In this document: positions 9,525 through 18,936 of the stretch, in pieces
How the letters are laid out: every line of letters starts with the position of its first letter
How positions within the stretch are numbered: position 1 is the first letter of the stretch
Assembly (NCBI GenBank): GCA_021777835.1
Contig: JAJYDC010000009.1
Span: forward strand, 1 to 64,000
Length of the DNA stretch: 64,000 bases
Direction: 5' to 3'
Source: Bacteroidota bacterium
GTDB lineage: Bacteria; Bacteroidota; Ignavibacteria; Ignavibacteriales; Ignavibacteriaceae
Position numbers and translations under genes: made by a program
The notes under the pieces: model-generated
Seen by the model: the letters and a program-made list of their open reading frames with translations, nothing else
What the model was told of the DNA's origin: nothing
Database searches by the model: none

Positions 9525-10313
9525 ATGATAAAGAGAATCAGATTAGAAGAAATTCTTGAGGATACAATTTCGGGTTCAACCGAATTATTATTAAAATTGA
9601 ATGGACTTATCAAAGAAAATCTTGATAATAAATCTGAGTTACAAAGAATAATTAGCAAAGCAAAGAAATACTTTAAGACATTCGAGACAATACAGAGTTA
9701 TATAATCAGGGTTGAGGGTTCTCTAGATGATACTTCAAATAAGGCATTAAAGGTTTTTATTAATGAATTTGAACAAAACCAGCGCTTTGCACATCAATTG
9801 ATGTATGAAAATGCACTGCCTTATTTAGAGGGTATGCAGTCAATACTGACAATTTCAAACAGCAAGACTATTTCGGAGAGCTTAAATCTTTTAGGTAAGA
9901 AAAACAGAAAGCTAAAGATCATAATTGCAGAATCGCGCCCAATGCTTGAAGGAAGGATATTAGCTAAAGAACTCATTAAGAATAAACTTCATGTTGAGTT
10001 GATAACTGACAATATGCTTGCGCAATATATTAGCAAAACGGACGGGGTAATTATAGGGGCAGATATAATTTTGGCAAATGGGAATATCATAAATAAGACA
10101 GGCAGTCTTCCTGCTGCCATTCTAAGCCGTTATTACAATAAGCCTTTCTATGTGTTAGCTTCTAAAGATAAAATTAGTAAAAGTAAAAAATACGTCCAAG
10201 AGGATTCAGAACCGGATGAAGTGTGGAATCACAAATCATCTTACCTTAAGGTTCGGAATTTTTATTTTGAAGAAGTAAATAAGGAACTGATAACAAAAAT
10301 CATCACTAATTAA
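9525..10313 (+). CDS. Initiation-factor-2B-like (eIF-2B alpha/beta/delta fold) protein
   Basis: The protein has 262 residues. The N-terminal half is a helical region; the C-terminal half has the IF-2B Rossmann-like signatures ESRPMLEGRILAKELI and DGVIIGADIILANGNIINK. This fold includes methylthioribose-1-phosphate isomerase (MtnA), archaeal ribose-1,5-bisphosphate isomerase and eIF-2B regulatory subunits. At 262 residues it is shorter than MtnA (usually about 340-370). It is therefore a divergent paralogue, likely a sugar-phosphate-binding protein or isomerase of unknown substrate. It sits between alaC and the DPP-IV gene with gaps of 14 and 12 bases, so the three probably form an operon. The family assignment is good; the reaction is unassigned. 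Confidence 0.75.
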   Translation: MIKRIRLEEILEDTISGSTELLLKLNGLIKENLDNKSELQRIISKAKKYFKTFETIQSYIIRVEGSLDDTSNKALKVFINEFEQNQRFAHQLMYENALPYLEGMQSILTISNSKTISESLNLLGKKNRKLKIIIAESRPMLEGRILAKELIKNKLHVELITDNMLAQYISKTDGVIIGADIILANGNIINKTGSLPAAILSRYYNKPFYVLASKDKISKSKKYVQEDSEPDEVWNHKSSYLKVRNFYFEEVNKELITKIITN

Positions 10314-10325
10314 TGAGGAATAAAA

Positions 10326-12482
10326 ATGAGACTATTTAAGCAGACATTATTGGTAATACTTTCTGCGGCTTTAATTACATTAGCTCAAACAAAGGAACTT
10401 ACATTAAGAGATGTTACAACAAATGCAAGATCGTTTTTCCCTAAGCATCTTGTTCAATTAGAATGGCGCCCATCTACGGAAGCTGTTTCATTCATAGATA
10501 CAGTTGACGGCGCACCTACTTTAACAGTTGAGGATATTCATACAAATAAGAAAGAGTCACTAGTATCATTATCGACATTAAATCAAAAAATGTACGAATT
10601 GAAATTTGAGCCTTTATTAAAATTCCCACAGATTAAATGGCTTACTAAGGACTCGTTCCAATTTTGGCAGGGCGATACATTACTAAGTTATAATGTAAGC
10701 ACAAAAACATTGGATATATCGAACACTGTAAATATCGGAGCTGAAAATATAGATGCTGCAGACGTAAAACATGTGGCATATACAATCAAAAATAATCTTT
10801 ATATTGCTGTAAACGAGAAGCAGATACAGATAACTCAAGATAAAAATCCAGGCATAGTAAACGGGCAATACGTTTCAAGAAATGAATTTGGAATATTTAA
10901 GGGAACATTTTGGTCACCAAAGAATAATTATCTTGCGTTTTACCGTAAGGACGAATCGAAAGTTACCGATTATCCGCTAGTAGATATTACTTCTCGTCCG
11001 GCAAAAGTAGAGGATATAAAATATCCTATGGCAGGAATGACGAGTGAAGAAGTAACACTTGGGGTTTATGATTTAAAGACAGAGAAGACTATTTTCCTGA
11101 AAACAGGAGAACATACCGATCATTATTTAACGGGCATTACCTGGGATCCAAATGAGAAATACATATATATCGGGATACTCAACCGGGATCAGAATCACCT
11201 TGAAGAGATTAAATATGATATAGCTACGGGTGATTCAGTAGAGACTTTATTTGAAGAGCGCAATCCAAAATATGTGCAGCCGTTAAACGGGTTATTCTTT
11301 GTGAAAAATCATCCGGATGAATTTTTATGGTTATCAAGAAGAGACGGTTGGAATCATTTCTACTTATACAATACAGACGGAAAACTAATCAAGCAATTGA
11401 CTAAAGGAGATTGGGAAGTTACCGAGTTCAATGGTTTTGACGAGAAAGGGGCTGACTTATATTACACATCAACGATGGCGAGTCCGCTTGACCGAGACCT
11501 ATATAAGGTTAATTTGAAAAGTGCCAAGATTACCAAACTTACCCAGGCTGAAGGTGTTAATTATATTATACCGGATGAGAACGGAATATATTTTATTGAT
11601 AGCTTCAACGATTTAACGACTCCAAATAATATTTCGGTTATTAACGGTGAAGGAAAAGAGATCACCTCCCTACTCACCTCTCCGAATCCGATAAAAGATT
11701 TTAATATAGGCACGACTAAAATCTTTAAATTGAAAAGCAAAGATGGATTTGATTTATACTGCAGAATGATACTACCGGCTAAATTTGATTCGACAAAGAA
11801 ATATCCTGTACTAATATATGTTTACGGCGGTCCGGGAATACAATTGATTAGAAACGGGTGGCTAGGTGATGCAGGATTATGGCTTAACTACATGGCTGAG
11901 CATGGTTATGTAGTTTTTACACTTGATAATAGAGGCTCTGCAGACAGAGGTTTAGCTTTTGAACAGGTTACATTCAGACATTTAGGAACGAATGAAATCC
12001 AGGATCAAGAACTTGGAGTTAATTACTTAAAATCACTTCCATTTGTAGACACGACAAAGCTAGGTGTTTTCGGATGGAGTTTTGGTGGATTTATGACTAC
12101 ATCCTTAATGACACGGACGCCGGGATTATTCAAGGTAGCAGTTGCCGGCGGATCAGTTATTAACTGGAAATATTATGAAGTAATGTATACCGAGCGATAC
12201 ATGGATACGCCGCAAGATAATCCAAAAGGATACGAGCAATCAAATCTCTTAAATTATGCGAAGAACTTAAAAGGTAAATTATTAATGATACACGGGACAA
12301 TGGATCCGATTGTAGTCTGGCAGCATGATTTAATGTTTATAAAGAAATGCGCTGACTTAGGAGTCCCGGTAGATTATTTTGTTTATCCCGGACAACAACA
12401 TGGAGTAACCGGAATTGATACATATCATCTATACGATAAGATAACAAATTACTTTAAGGATTTTTTAATTGAAGGAAAATAG
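10326..12482 (+). CDS. Dipeptidyl-peptidase IV-like S9B serine peptidase, secreted
   Basis: This 718-residue enzyme has an N-terminal signal (LLVILSAALITLAQT), a beta-propeller domain (about 30-460) and an alpha/beta-hydrolase domain (about 470-718). The catalytic triad is visible: S585 in GWSFGGFM, D660 in HGTMDP and H692 in GQQHGVTG. The substrate N-terminus-binding glutamate probably lies in SRNEFGI, as in many bacterial S9 members. These enzymes release X-Pro or X-Ala dipeptides from peptides in the periplasm. The ATG is preceded by GAGGAA. It is the last gene of the alaC, IF-2B-like, DPP-IV group and converges on the MATE gene. Exact specificity within S9 is inferred. Confidence 0.9.
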   Translation: MRLFKQTLLVILSAALITLAQTKELTLRDVTTNARSFFPKHLVQLEWRPSTEAVSFIDTVDGAPTLTVEDIHTNKKESLVSLSTLNQKMYELKFEPLLKFPQIKWLTKDSFQFWQGDTLLSYNVSTKTLDISNTVNIGAENIDAADVKHVAYTIKNNLYIAVNEKQIQITQDKNPGIVNGQYVSRNEFGIFKGTFWSPKNNYLAFYRKDESKVTDYPLVDITSRPAKVEDIKYPMAGMTSEEVTLGVYDLKTEKTIFLKTGEHTDHYLTGITWDPNEKYIYIGILNRDQNHLEEIKYDIATGDSVETLFEERNPKYVQPLNGLFFVKNHPDEFLWLSRRDGWNHFYLYNTDGKLIKQLTKGDWEVTEFNGFDEKGADLYYTSTMASPLDRDLYKVNLKSAKITKLTQAEGVNYIIPDENGIYFIDSFNDLTTPNNISVINGEGKEITSLLTSPNPIKDFNIGTTKIFKLKSKDGFDLYCRMILPAKFDSTKKYPVLIYVYGGPGIQLIRNGWLGDAGLWLNYMAEHGYVVFTLDNRGSADRGLAFEQVTFRHLGTNEIQDQELGVNYLKSLPFVDTTKLGVFGWSFGGFMTTSLMTRTPGLFKVAVAGGSVINWKYYEVMYTERYMDTPQDNPKGYEQSNLLNYAKNLKGKLLMIHGTMDPIVVWQHDLMFIKKCADLGVPVDYFVYPGQQHGVTGIDTYHLYDKITNYFKDFLIEGK

Positions 12483-12600
12483 AATATAGACAGGGATTTT
12501 TCGTGACTACTTCGAGGATATTCGTTGAATAAGGAAATTTTGTTACACGAAGATCCGAGAAGTAGGCGCGAAGATTTATTAGATTTGACGCAAGATACAA

Positions 12601-13938
12601 TTAGACTTCAATAAGCAATTTACTATTCTTATTGAATCTGAGAGTAAGCAGAACTGCAGCAGTAACCAGACCAAGGAGTAATCCAATCCAGACCCCGACG
12701 ACATTAAGATGAAGAGTAAAGCCTAAAAAATATCCGATAGGAAGAGCTATTATCCAATAAGCTACAAAGGTAATTATTGTAGGTATCTTTACATCTGTTA
12801 ATCCTCTAAGAACGCCGATGCCGACAGCCTGAGTGCCGTCGAATATTTGAAATATAGCGGCAATAATTAATAAATTTGCCGCGATAGAAATTACTTCGGG
12901 GTCTTTGATATACAACAAAGGTAAAATTCCTCTTAGGCTAATAAAAATAATACCGAAGCATGCCATTAAGGAAGCACCCAAAATTATTGCCGAGAAACCA
13001 GCTCTTCTGACAAGCTTAATATTTTGTTTACCAAGGGCATTGCCAACGCGAATTGCACCAGCACTAGAGATGCCGAGAGTTATCATATAAGATATTGATG
13101 CAAGATTTATAGCTATTTGGTGCGCTGCTAATTGTTTTGTGCCAAGCCATCCAACCATTATAATTGCAATGGTAAAAGCTCCGACTTCAAAGACATATTG
13201 AAAGGCGCTAGGCAATCCCAAAGCTAAAATCTTTTTTATTACGCGTAAATCTATTTTACTGAGCATTAGAGACAAGTCAAACTGTTTAAAGTGTTTCGAC
13301 TTAATCACATAGAGCATCAATACTATTCCCATGAACAGGCGCGAGAAGAAGGTAGCCCATCCGGAACCGTTTAGTCCTAATTCGGGAAAGCCGAACTTCC
13401 CATATATCAATAGCCAATTCATCAGAAGATTTATAAGGTTAGCTGTAATGGTAATGTACATTGCAGGCCGAGTAAAGGACAAGCCTTCTATGAACTGTTT
13501 ATAAGTCTGGAAAAGCATTACGGGTAAAATTGAGAAACCAAGTATTTTCATATAAGGCACTGCCAATTCGGCGACACCTGCGGGTTCATTAAGATACTTT
13601 ATAAAAATCGAAAAGAAAAAGGTAGCAAGAAATAAAACTATACCTAAGGAAAAGTTGATTAAAATAGATTGCTTAAAAGTCGATTCACATTCATTAGACT
13701 TTTTAGAACCAACGGCAATAGCAACCAAGGGAGTAACAGCAAAGGATACGCCCAATCCGATAATAAGAATAAGAATAAAAATTCCGTTAGACAAGGCAGA
13801 TGCTGCAAGCGCTCTAGCGCCTAATCCTCCTACCATAATGCTATCTACAACGCCCATCATCATAAATCCAAGTTGACCGAGGCTTACAGGGTATGCAAGT
13901 TTTATTGTGGCTTTTAGTTCTTCTTTTATAGTCTGCAT
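12601..13938 (-). CDS. MATE-family multidrug efflux transporter (NorM-like)
   Basis: The 445-residue integral membrane protein has about 12 hydrophobic segments in two related halves. Family hallmarks include the N-terminal YPVSLGQLGFMMMGVVDSIMVG, of which the VVDSIMVG part is diagnostic, the VSFAVTPLVAIAVG helix, and the second-half SAGAIRVGNALG. MATE proteins export cationic drugs and metabolites using a sodium or proton gradient; the coupling ion cannot be read here. The gene is transcribed toward the DPP-IV gene and has no clear Shine-Dalgarno site before its ATG. No regulator lies beside it. Confidence 0.92.
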   Translation of the reverse strand: MQTIKEELKATIKLAYPVSLGQLGFMMMGVVDSIMVGGLGARALAASALSNGIFILILIIGLGVSFAVTPLVAIAVGSKKSNECESTFKQSILINFSLGIVLFLATFFFSIFIKYLNEPAGVAELAVPYMKILGFSILPVMLFQTYKQFIEGLSFTRPAMYITITANLINLLMNWLLIYGKFGFPELGLNGSGWATFFSRLFMGIVLMLYVIKSKHFKQFDLSLMLSKIDLRVIKKILALGLPSAFQYVFEVGAFTIAIIMVGWLGTKQLAAHQIAINLASISYMITLGISSAGAIRVGNALGKQNIKLVRRAGFSAIILGASLMACFGIIFISLRGILPLLYIKDPEVISIAANLLIIAAIFQIFDGTQAVGIGVLRGLTDVKIPTIITFVAYWIIALPIGYFLGFTLHLNVVGVWIGLLLGLVTAAVLLTLRFNKNSKLLIEV

Positions 13939-14121
13939 TAGATAGAATATTTTATTTTATAAAACGTAAAGTGAAATTTAATTTAACTTTGGATGGTAAA
14001 AAAGCACGAGAGTATTTTCAGAGACTAGTTTATAAATGCATATTTATTATAGAAGAAATGGGATTTTATTTGAAAGAGAATGAAAGGAAAAGAAAATAAG
14101 GAATTTCCGGGCGAGATAATA

Positions 14122-14376
14122 TTACTGGATAGTACTTTTAGGGTAATAGTTTGATGTTTGGGCATTAGCAACAGTAAAGTGATAATTTGAGGCAGCGCTA
14201 ATACTATCGATTTGCTGGATTGTAAGACGAGGTGTTGGCTTTACTGAATAGAATATCGATGAATAAGATGAACTATTTTTAATAGTATTATTATCCCCGA
14301 AGATACCTACAGAAAGCAAGCCTCCAAACAAAAACAAAAGACTTAGAAAGATAGAAAGTCTTATTACAAATTTCAT
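14122..14376 (-). CDS. Small secreted or anchored hypothetical protein
   Basis: I do not recognise this protein. The reading frame is open upstream to 14433, but the ATG at 14376 gives a natural N-terminus: MKFVIRLSIFLSLLFLFGG, a positively charged start plus a hydrophobic segment like a signal peptide or anchor. About 60 Ser/Thr/Asn-rich residues follow (84 in total). No cysteine lipobox and no known domain are visible. A weak GGAT lies upstream of the ATG. It stands alone between the MATE gene and the serine tRNAs. Confidence 0.45.
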   Translation of the reverse strand: MKFVIRLSIFLSLLFLFGGLLSVGIFGDNNTIKNSSSYSSIFYSVKPTPRLTIQQIDSISAASNYHFTVANAQTSNYYPKSTIQ

Positions 14377-14644
14377 ATAAATAGATCCATTAAATGCCGG
14401 TTGAAAATAGATTCGGGATTTAAGCTTAAACAATAAAATCGACCTGGTATAAGATTAACAAAATAGGGATAATAGTCAAGGATCAAATAAAGTTTAGTGA
14501 ATTAGGCCGCATATAAATGAAGTTAAGAAAAGCAGGTTTAAAGCTGACAAACTTACGAAATAGGTAAATAACTTCAGTCAACTAATACTACAATGTAATT
14601 ATTGTTATAGAAAATTGAAATCTTTATATTTGCTTTTCTTTTTC

Positions 14645-14731
14645 GGAAAGATGCAGGAGTGGTTTAACTGGCACGCCTGGAAAGCGTGTGTGCCTTCACG
14701 GGTACCGAGGGTTCGAATCCCTCTCTTTCCG
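14645..14731 (+). tRNA. tRNA-Ser (GGA anticodon)
   Basis: The acceptor stem pairs GGAAAGA (from 14645) with TCTTTCC (14724-14730), followed by a G discriminator. The anticodon stem CACGC/GCGTG closes a CTGGAAA loop, so the anticodon is GGA. A long variable arm typical of serine tRNAs follows, then the GGTTCGAATCC T-arm. CCA is not encoded, so it must be added after transcription. Confidence 0.95.
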
Positions 14732-14904
14732 CATATTAGGGTATAAACTATCTGGAGAACCATTCAATTATTGCTTCTAAGAAAGTTAATAATTTATTAT
14801 AAAACAATAGTTTAATGGTTTTAACCCATATTTAATATTAATATATTTTTTAATCCTAAATAGATCTAAATAGTAATTAAAAGGTTAATATTTAATCATT
14901 TAAT

Positions 14905-14991
14905 GGAGAGATGCCAGAGTGGTTGAATGGGACGGTCTCGAAAACCGTTAAGGATGTAAGTCCTTCCAGGGTTCGAATCCCTGTCTCTCCG
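14905..14991 (+). tRNA. tRNA-Ser (CGA anticodon)
   Basis: The acceptor stem pairs GGAGAGA with TCTCTCC, with a G discriminator at 14991. The anticodon stem ACGGT/ACCGT closes a CTCGAAA loop, giving a CGA anticodon that reads UCG. The long variable arm (AAGGATGTAAGTCCTT) and the GGTTCGAATCC T-arm confirm a serine tRNA. It lies 173 bases after the tRNA-Ser(GGA) gene on the same strand. CCA is not encoded. Confidence 0.95.
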
Positions 14992-15323
14992 CAAAACAAG
15001 AAAAAGCCTGAGAATACTACTAGCATTGGAAGGTTTCCTTATTTTAAATTGAGGAGATCGATTTACTTAGTGTTTTCTACTTATGCATTAGATAATTAAT
15101 AGAGAGACACTGCAGGTATTTCCGTATTGCTTAATTTCAGAACCTCTTCTGCCTTGGATATTGTTAATTTTATTGAATCTATTTGTGAACCCATTTTTAA
15201 TCTATCCAAATCTCACGAACTCATTGTCAGTGTTCCTTTCTTTTTGAGGCTTCTCCTTTTTTGAAAATCTCAAGTTAATTCCCTTTTTAGTGACATTTCT
15301 ACTTTGCTGAATTCATGACATTC
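14992..15323. other. Intergenic region with possible decayed coding sequence
   Basis: This stretch lies between the tRNA genes and the RHS fragment. On the minus strand a short frame at 15096-15194 encodes 32 residues (SIKLTISKAEEVLKLSNTEI is its core) and has an in-frame stop just upstream. It looks protein-like but I do not recognise it; it may be another broken remnant belonging to the same decayed element. Confidence 0.3.
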
Positions 15324-15550
15324 TTAATAATTATAACTACACCACCCAGGATATTTATCTGCCATCGCATCAACACTTAGCCACCTTGCTGGTGTGCTTT
15401 CATAATACCTGGCACTAAAATAATCCAAATTACTTTCATTATGACGAACTTTGCCGGTGAACTTATATGTCTGGTCAGCGCTCGAAGTATAGTTCATTCC
15501 AATCGTCTGTATGCAGTGAGGATAGTAACTATCTGACAGCCAAAACTTAG
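15324..15550 (-). pseudogene. Remnant of an RHS/YD-repeat-associated core domain
   Basis: Translating the minus strand gives about 70 residues that match the conserved C-terminal core of RHS/YD-repeat proteins. In order these are YYP, MNYTSSADQTYKFTGK, NLDYFSARYYE, RWLSVDAMADKYPGW and SYN, followed at once by a stop (15326-15324). In intact proteins this core is preceded by thousands of bases of YD repeats and followed by a variable toxin tip. Here there is neither an upstream repeat region nor a start codon, and the expected continuation after SYN is cut. It is a dead fragment, beside tRNA genes where accessory DNA often accumulates. The family is clear from the motif spacing; the fragment's upstream limit is approximate. 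Confidence 0.75.
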
Positions 15551-15723
15551 TTTCTATATTAATTTCAATAAATAATAGTTTCAGAAATAATGAATAATAT
15601 TTTTATTTTTATATAGGAATATAAAAATGTTATATATAATATAAATAATATAGCAAAATTATAGGGTTAACATTTGGATTGCTTTTATTGCAACCCGGGG
15701 TTGGTTTTGAGAATAGGATCTAT

Positions 15724-16737
15724 CTAGCTTGAGGAAATAATAACTCCAAATTCAAAGGTAGATTTTTGACCGGGTAGAACTGTTATTGCTTCTCTTAATT
15801 CGCTTCTATTAAAAGCATTAGTCATAACCTGGAGCGGTTCAATGGCGATTGATTTTCTTGGGCGCACCGTTAATAAATCACCGGTAAATACCAAAGTAAC
15901 ACCTCCCTTTTGAGTCAGAGATATTTTCAATCCATTATCAGGGTCATAAATATAAGCTGTCGAAATACCATTTGTATCTTTGGCAATCTTATCGTAGCAG
16001 TGATCAATTTTTCTATGGCTTATAACTCGAAATTGCGGAGGCACGCTGCTCCTAAAATCCAATTGAGGAAAATCATTAATACTTCCATAAGCTAAACTTC
16101 CCGGCAAAGGTATATAGTTTTGATCCAATAGAATAACAGATTCGGATTCTAATGATAGTATTAAGTGTTCGATACCATCATCAGTTGTTTTGAAATACGG
16201 GTGCCAGCCACTAGAATAAGGTAAGGGAATATCTCCCACATTTTCTGCAATAATCTTTACGTCTAAATGAGAATCATGCAGCTTATATTTGATAAAGAGA
16301 TCCAACGCGAACGGATATCCCTTAAATATTCCGGGACGTATCATTGTAGTTGATAAAGTGACCTCAATAAAGCTGTCGGTTATCTCAAGATTGTATATTT
16401 CGAATGGTATCAAGTGAGAAAATCCATGGATAACTTTCCCATTTATGGAATTTGGTTCCATGCGATATTTGTTTCCATTAAATTGATAAGTATCATCAGA
16501 AATTCTATTAGTAAAGGGAGCCATCATCCAACATCTTGAACCTTCTCCCTCTAATAGTTCGGTAGGCGACATAAAACTATCCAGGATATTAAAAATTCTT
16601 CCGTTTACCGGTATATTAAATTTTAATGGAGTAGCCCCTGTTAAAGATATTTGAAACCTTGAACCATTGCTTTCATCAGAAAGAATAACAGTTTTATAGA
16701 TACCAAATTTTATTTCAGAAAATTTATATTTACTCAA
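15724..16737 (-). CDS. galM: Aldose 1-epimerase (mutarotase)
   Basis: This is a 337-residue GalM-family enzyme. The residues known to be catalytic in the family are present: H104 in KVIHGFSH, H179 in GWHPYF and E300 in IAIEPLQVM. A substrate-binding arginine in APFTNRIS is also kept. It interconverts alpha and beta anomers of aldoses such as galactose so that the downstream kinase gets its preferred anomer. The start is a TTG at 16737 without a clear Shine-Dalgarno site, so the N-terminus is slightly uncertain. It is the last gene of the long minus-strand sugar locus, 24 bases after the epimerase gene. Substrate choice (galactose or another hexose) is inferred from the locus. Confidence 0.9.
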   Translation of the reverse strand: MSKYKFSEIKFGIYKTVILSDESNGSRFQISLTGATPLKFNIPVNGRIFNILDSFMSPTELLEGEGSRCWMMAPFTNRISDDTYQFNGNKYRMEPNSINGKVIHGFSHLIPFEIYNLEITDSFIEVTLSTTMIRPGIFKGYPFALDLFIKYKLHDSHLDVKIIAENVGDIPLPYSSGWHPYFKTTDDGIEHLILSLESESVILLDQNYIPLPGSLAYGSINDFPQLDFRSSVPPQFRVISHRKIDHCYDKIAKDTNGISTAYIYDPDNGLKISLTQKGGVTLVFTGDLLTVRPRKSIAIEPLQVMTNAFNRSELREAITVLPGQKSTFEFGVIISSS

Positions 16738-16761
16738 AAAGTAGATTCAATTCAATTTTTA

Positions 16762-17700
16762 TTAATTAAAAATATTTACAAAATATTTAATCGTATCCTT
16801 CAACCCATCCGATAAAGAATATTTCGGCTTAAAGCCAAGGTTTAAAGTAGTAAGATTTATTGATGATAAGCTATGCTTAATATCTCCTGCTCTAGTTTCC
16901 TCATAGACAATTTTGCTATTACTATTTGTTTCTTTGATTATCAATTTTGCAATTTCATTTATAGATACAGCATCGCCTCTACCGACATTAAAAACGCCCG
17001 TAATATTTTCATTAGTTGCGGCTAGGACGTTTGCCTGCACGACATCTTTAACATAAACGAAGTCTCTTGTTTGCTCACCGTCTCCGTAAATAACTATAGG
17101 TTCATTTTTTATAGCTTTGCTAATAAATATCGGTATTGCCGCAGCATATTGACTTTTAGGGTCTTGTCTAGGTCCAAACACATTAAAATAACGTAATGCA
17201 GTACCTTTTAAGGAGTAATTCTCATGATATACCTGCAAGTAATATTCGCCGTCCAATTTAGTAATTCCATAAGGAGATTTAGGTTTAGGCAGCATTGATA
17301 TTTCTTTAGGAGATTCAGGATTTTCTCCGTAAATAGCGGCGCTACTGCTATGAACAATTTTTTTTACTTTGTGTTTAGCCGCAGCATCAAGGACGTTCAA
17401 CAGACCGTTTATATTAATATCAACGCATTCTATTGGTTTTTGTATTGATTCAGGAACTGATATCATTGCAGCAAGATGATGGACATAAGAAGCATTTTCC
17501 AATATATCAAAAACGGCTTCCCTATCGGTAATACTAACTTTATGAAAGGCAACATTTTTAGATGAATCTATATTTTTAATATATCCGCTTCTTAAATTAT
17601 CAATAACATGAACCTCTGCATTTCTGCTTTCCCAATATTCGACTAAATGAGAGCCAATAAATCCAGCTCCGCCTGTTATTACTACTTTAATATTTTCCAT
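16762..17700 (-). CDS. NAD-dependent UDP-sugar 4-epimerase-like SDR enzyme (GalE-like)
   Basis: The protein has 312 residues of the extended SDR family. The NAD-binding GGAGFIG lies at 10-16, the serine-containing VHSSSAAIYG at about 116-125, and the YxxxK pair is Y144/K148 (PYGITK). LRYFNVFGPRQDP and GEQTRDFVYVKDVV are typical of UDP-glucose or UDP-N-acetylglucosamine 4-epimerases. Set between a mutarotase, a ROK protein, a pyrophosphorylase-like enzyme and a GHMP kinase, it most likely converts UDP-galactose to UDP-glucose, or UDP-GalNAc to UDP-GlcNAc. The sequence alone does not settle which, and other SDR epimerases or dehydratases share these motifs. Confidence 0.85.
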   Translation of the reverse strand: MENIKVVITGGAGFIGSHLVEYWESRNAEVHVIDNLRSGYIKNIDSSKNVAFHKVSITDREAVFDILENASYVHHLAAMISVPESIQKPIECVDININGLLNVLDAAAKHKVKKIVHSSSAAIYGENPESPKEISMLPKPKSPYGITKLDGEYYLQVYHENYSLKGTALRYFNVFGPRQDPKSQYAAAIPIFISKAIKNEPIVIYGDGEQTRDFVYVKDVVQANVLAATNENITGVFNVGRGDAVSINEIAKLIIKETNSNSKIVYEETRAGDIKHSLSSINLTTLNLGFKPKYSLSDGLKDTIKYFVNIFN

Positions 17701-17717
17701 TTATCGATTTCTTATAA

Positions 17718-18932
17718 TTATACATACGCAATCGGATTTAAGTGGTCAACCTCAAATAAATCCCTTGCTAAATAAATTGCTACACCCAAAGCTCCGGCTT
17801 TATTGCCAAGCTTTGATGTAACAAATCTTACTTTTTTATTCAATTGAACTAAGGAATGTTTCATGGCATTACTTTTTATAGAATCCAGAAGATAAGGAGC
17901 TGCATTAGATACACCGCCGCCCAATATAATTAATGAAGGGTTAAACAAGTTTATTAGAACGGCTATTCCAGAGCCAAGATATCTGCCTGCTTCTTCGATT
18001 ATTTCTATAGAAAATTGATCACCGCGGTTTGCAGCTTCAAATACCATCTTTGAATCTATCTGTTCAATGTTTATATTTTCACCCGATAGCATTGTAGTAG
18101 CACCTTCAGATATTCTAGCTTTAGCGATATGCGCAATAGCTCTGCTTGAGGATACAGTTTCAAGGCATCCTTTCTTACCGCAGTAGCAAAGATCACCATC
18201 AGGAATTACTTGAATGTGTCCGAATTCCCCGGCGTAACCATCTTCGCCATAATATACTTTGCCATCCAGAATAATTCCCAGACCGAGTCCCCAGCCAACA
18301 TTAACGCAAAGAACGTTCTTTTCATTTTTAGCTTCACCGAACCATAATTCGCCAAGAGCCATTGCTTGCAAGTCATGTTCAATATGAACCGGCTTTTTGA
18401 ACTTCTCTTCTAATATTTCTTTCGCAGATCTTTCTCCGAAGTTCAAATAAGTCTCGCTTAAGCCTTTTCTTCCTTTAACCATACCAGGTATAGAAATACC
18501 AATCCCTAGTAATTTATTCCAGCTAATTTTCGCTTCAGAGATAACGCTTTTTATTTCTTTATCTAATTGATCTATCAGGCTTATATCATTACTGAGAGGT
18601 ATAGAAATTTTTCTTACATCGGCTAAAACATTATGCTCTAAGTCAAGAACAATAAAATTTGTAAATAATCTGCCAATATCTATCCCCAAAATAAATCCTG
18701 CTTTACCGTTAAGCTTAACCAAATACGGGGGTCTTCCAGCTTGTGTATTGTCTTTATCCTTAACCTCAATTATTAAGTTTTCTTTTGCTAAAGAAGAGAT
18801 AATATTAGAGACTACCGGAAGAGTAATACCCGTATTTTTCATTAAGTCAGTTAAGGATAATTGCCCGTAATCCAGTAATGCCCGTAATATTAAATTCCTT
18901 CTTATTTCATTTTTTTTTCTGACTTTACTCAT
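17718..18932 (-). CDS. ROK-family protein with N-terminal HTH (NagC/XylR-like regulator)
   Basis: This 404-residue protein starts with a winged helix-turn-helix (about residues 8-65, LTDLMKNTGITLPVVSNIIS) and continues as a ROK fold. The nucleotide-binding LGIDIGRLFTN follows at about 82-92. The sugar site (EHDLQAMALGE, with the kinase-type Asp at 187) and the zinc motif GHIQ...CYCGKKGCLE (H239, C249, C251, C256) complete the fold. ROK repressors of this build respond to N-acetylglucosamine, xylose or similar sugars. Because the Asp of ROK kinases is kept, it could also phosphorylate sugar. Lying inside the sugar gene run with a 4-base gap to the nucleotidyltransferase gene, it is the best candidate regulator of the locus. 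The inducer is unknown. Confidence 0.88.
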   Translation of the reverse strand: MSKVRKKNEIRRNLILRALLDYGQLSLTDLMKNTGITLPVVSNIISSLAKENLIIEVKDKDNTQAGRPPYLVKLNGKAGFILGIDIGRLFTNFIVLDLEHNVLADVRKISIPLSNDISLIDQLDKEIKSVISEAKISWNKLLGIGISIPGMVKGRKGLSETYLNFGERSAKEILEEKFKKPVHIEHDLQAMALGELWFGEAKNEKNVLCVNVGWGLGLGIILDGKVYYGEDGYAGEFGHIQVIPDGDLCYCGKKGCLETVSSSRAIAHIAKARISEGATTMLSGENINIEQIDSKMVFEAANRGDQFSIEIIEEAGRYLGSGIAVLINLFNPSLIILGGGVSNAAPYLLDSIKSNAMKHSLVQLNKKVRFVTSKLGNKAGALGVAIYLARDLFEVDHLNPIAYV

Positions 18933-18936
18933 AATG

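Noticed and set aside
12483-12600. Long hairpin between the DPP-IV and MATE genes
   Set aside because: CTACTTC and GAAGTAG arms pair only with internal mismatches and lack a U-run, so it is not supported as a terminator.
14911-15099. Open frame on the plus strand over and after the second tRNA-Ser gene
   Set aside because: It overlaps the tRNA gene entirely at its start and the encoded residues look random; the tRNA explains the sequence.
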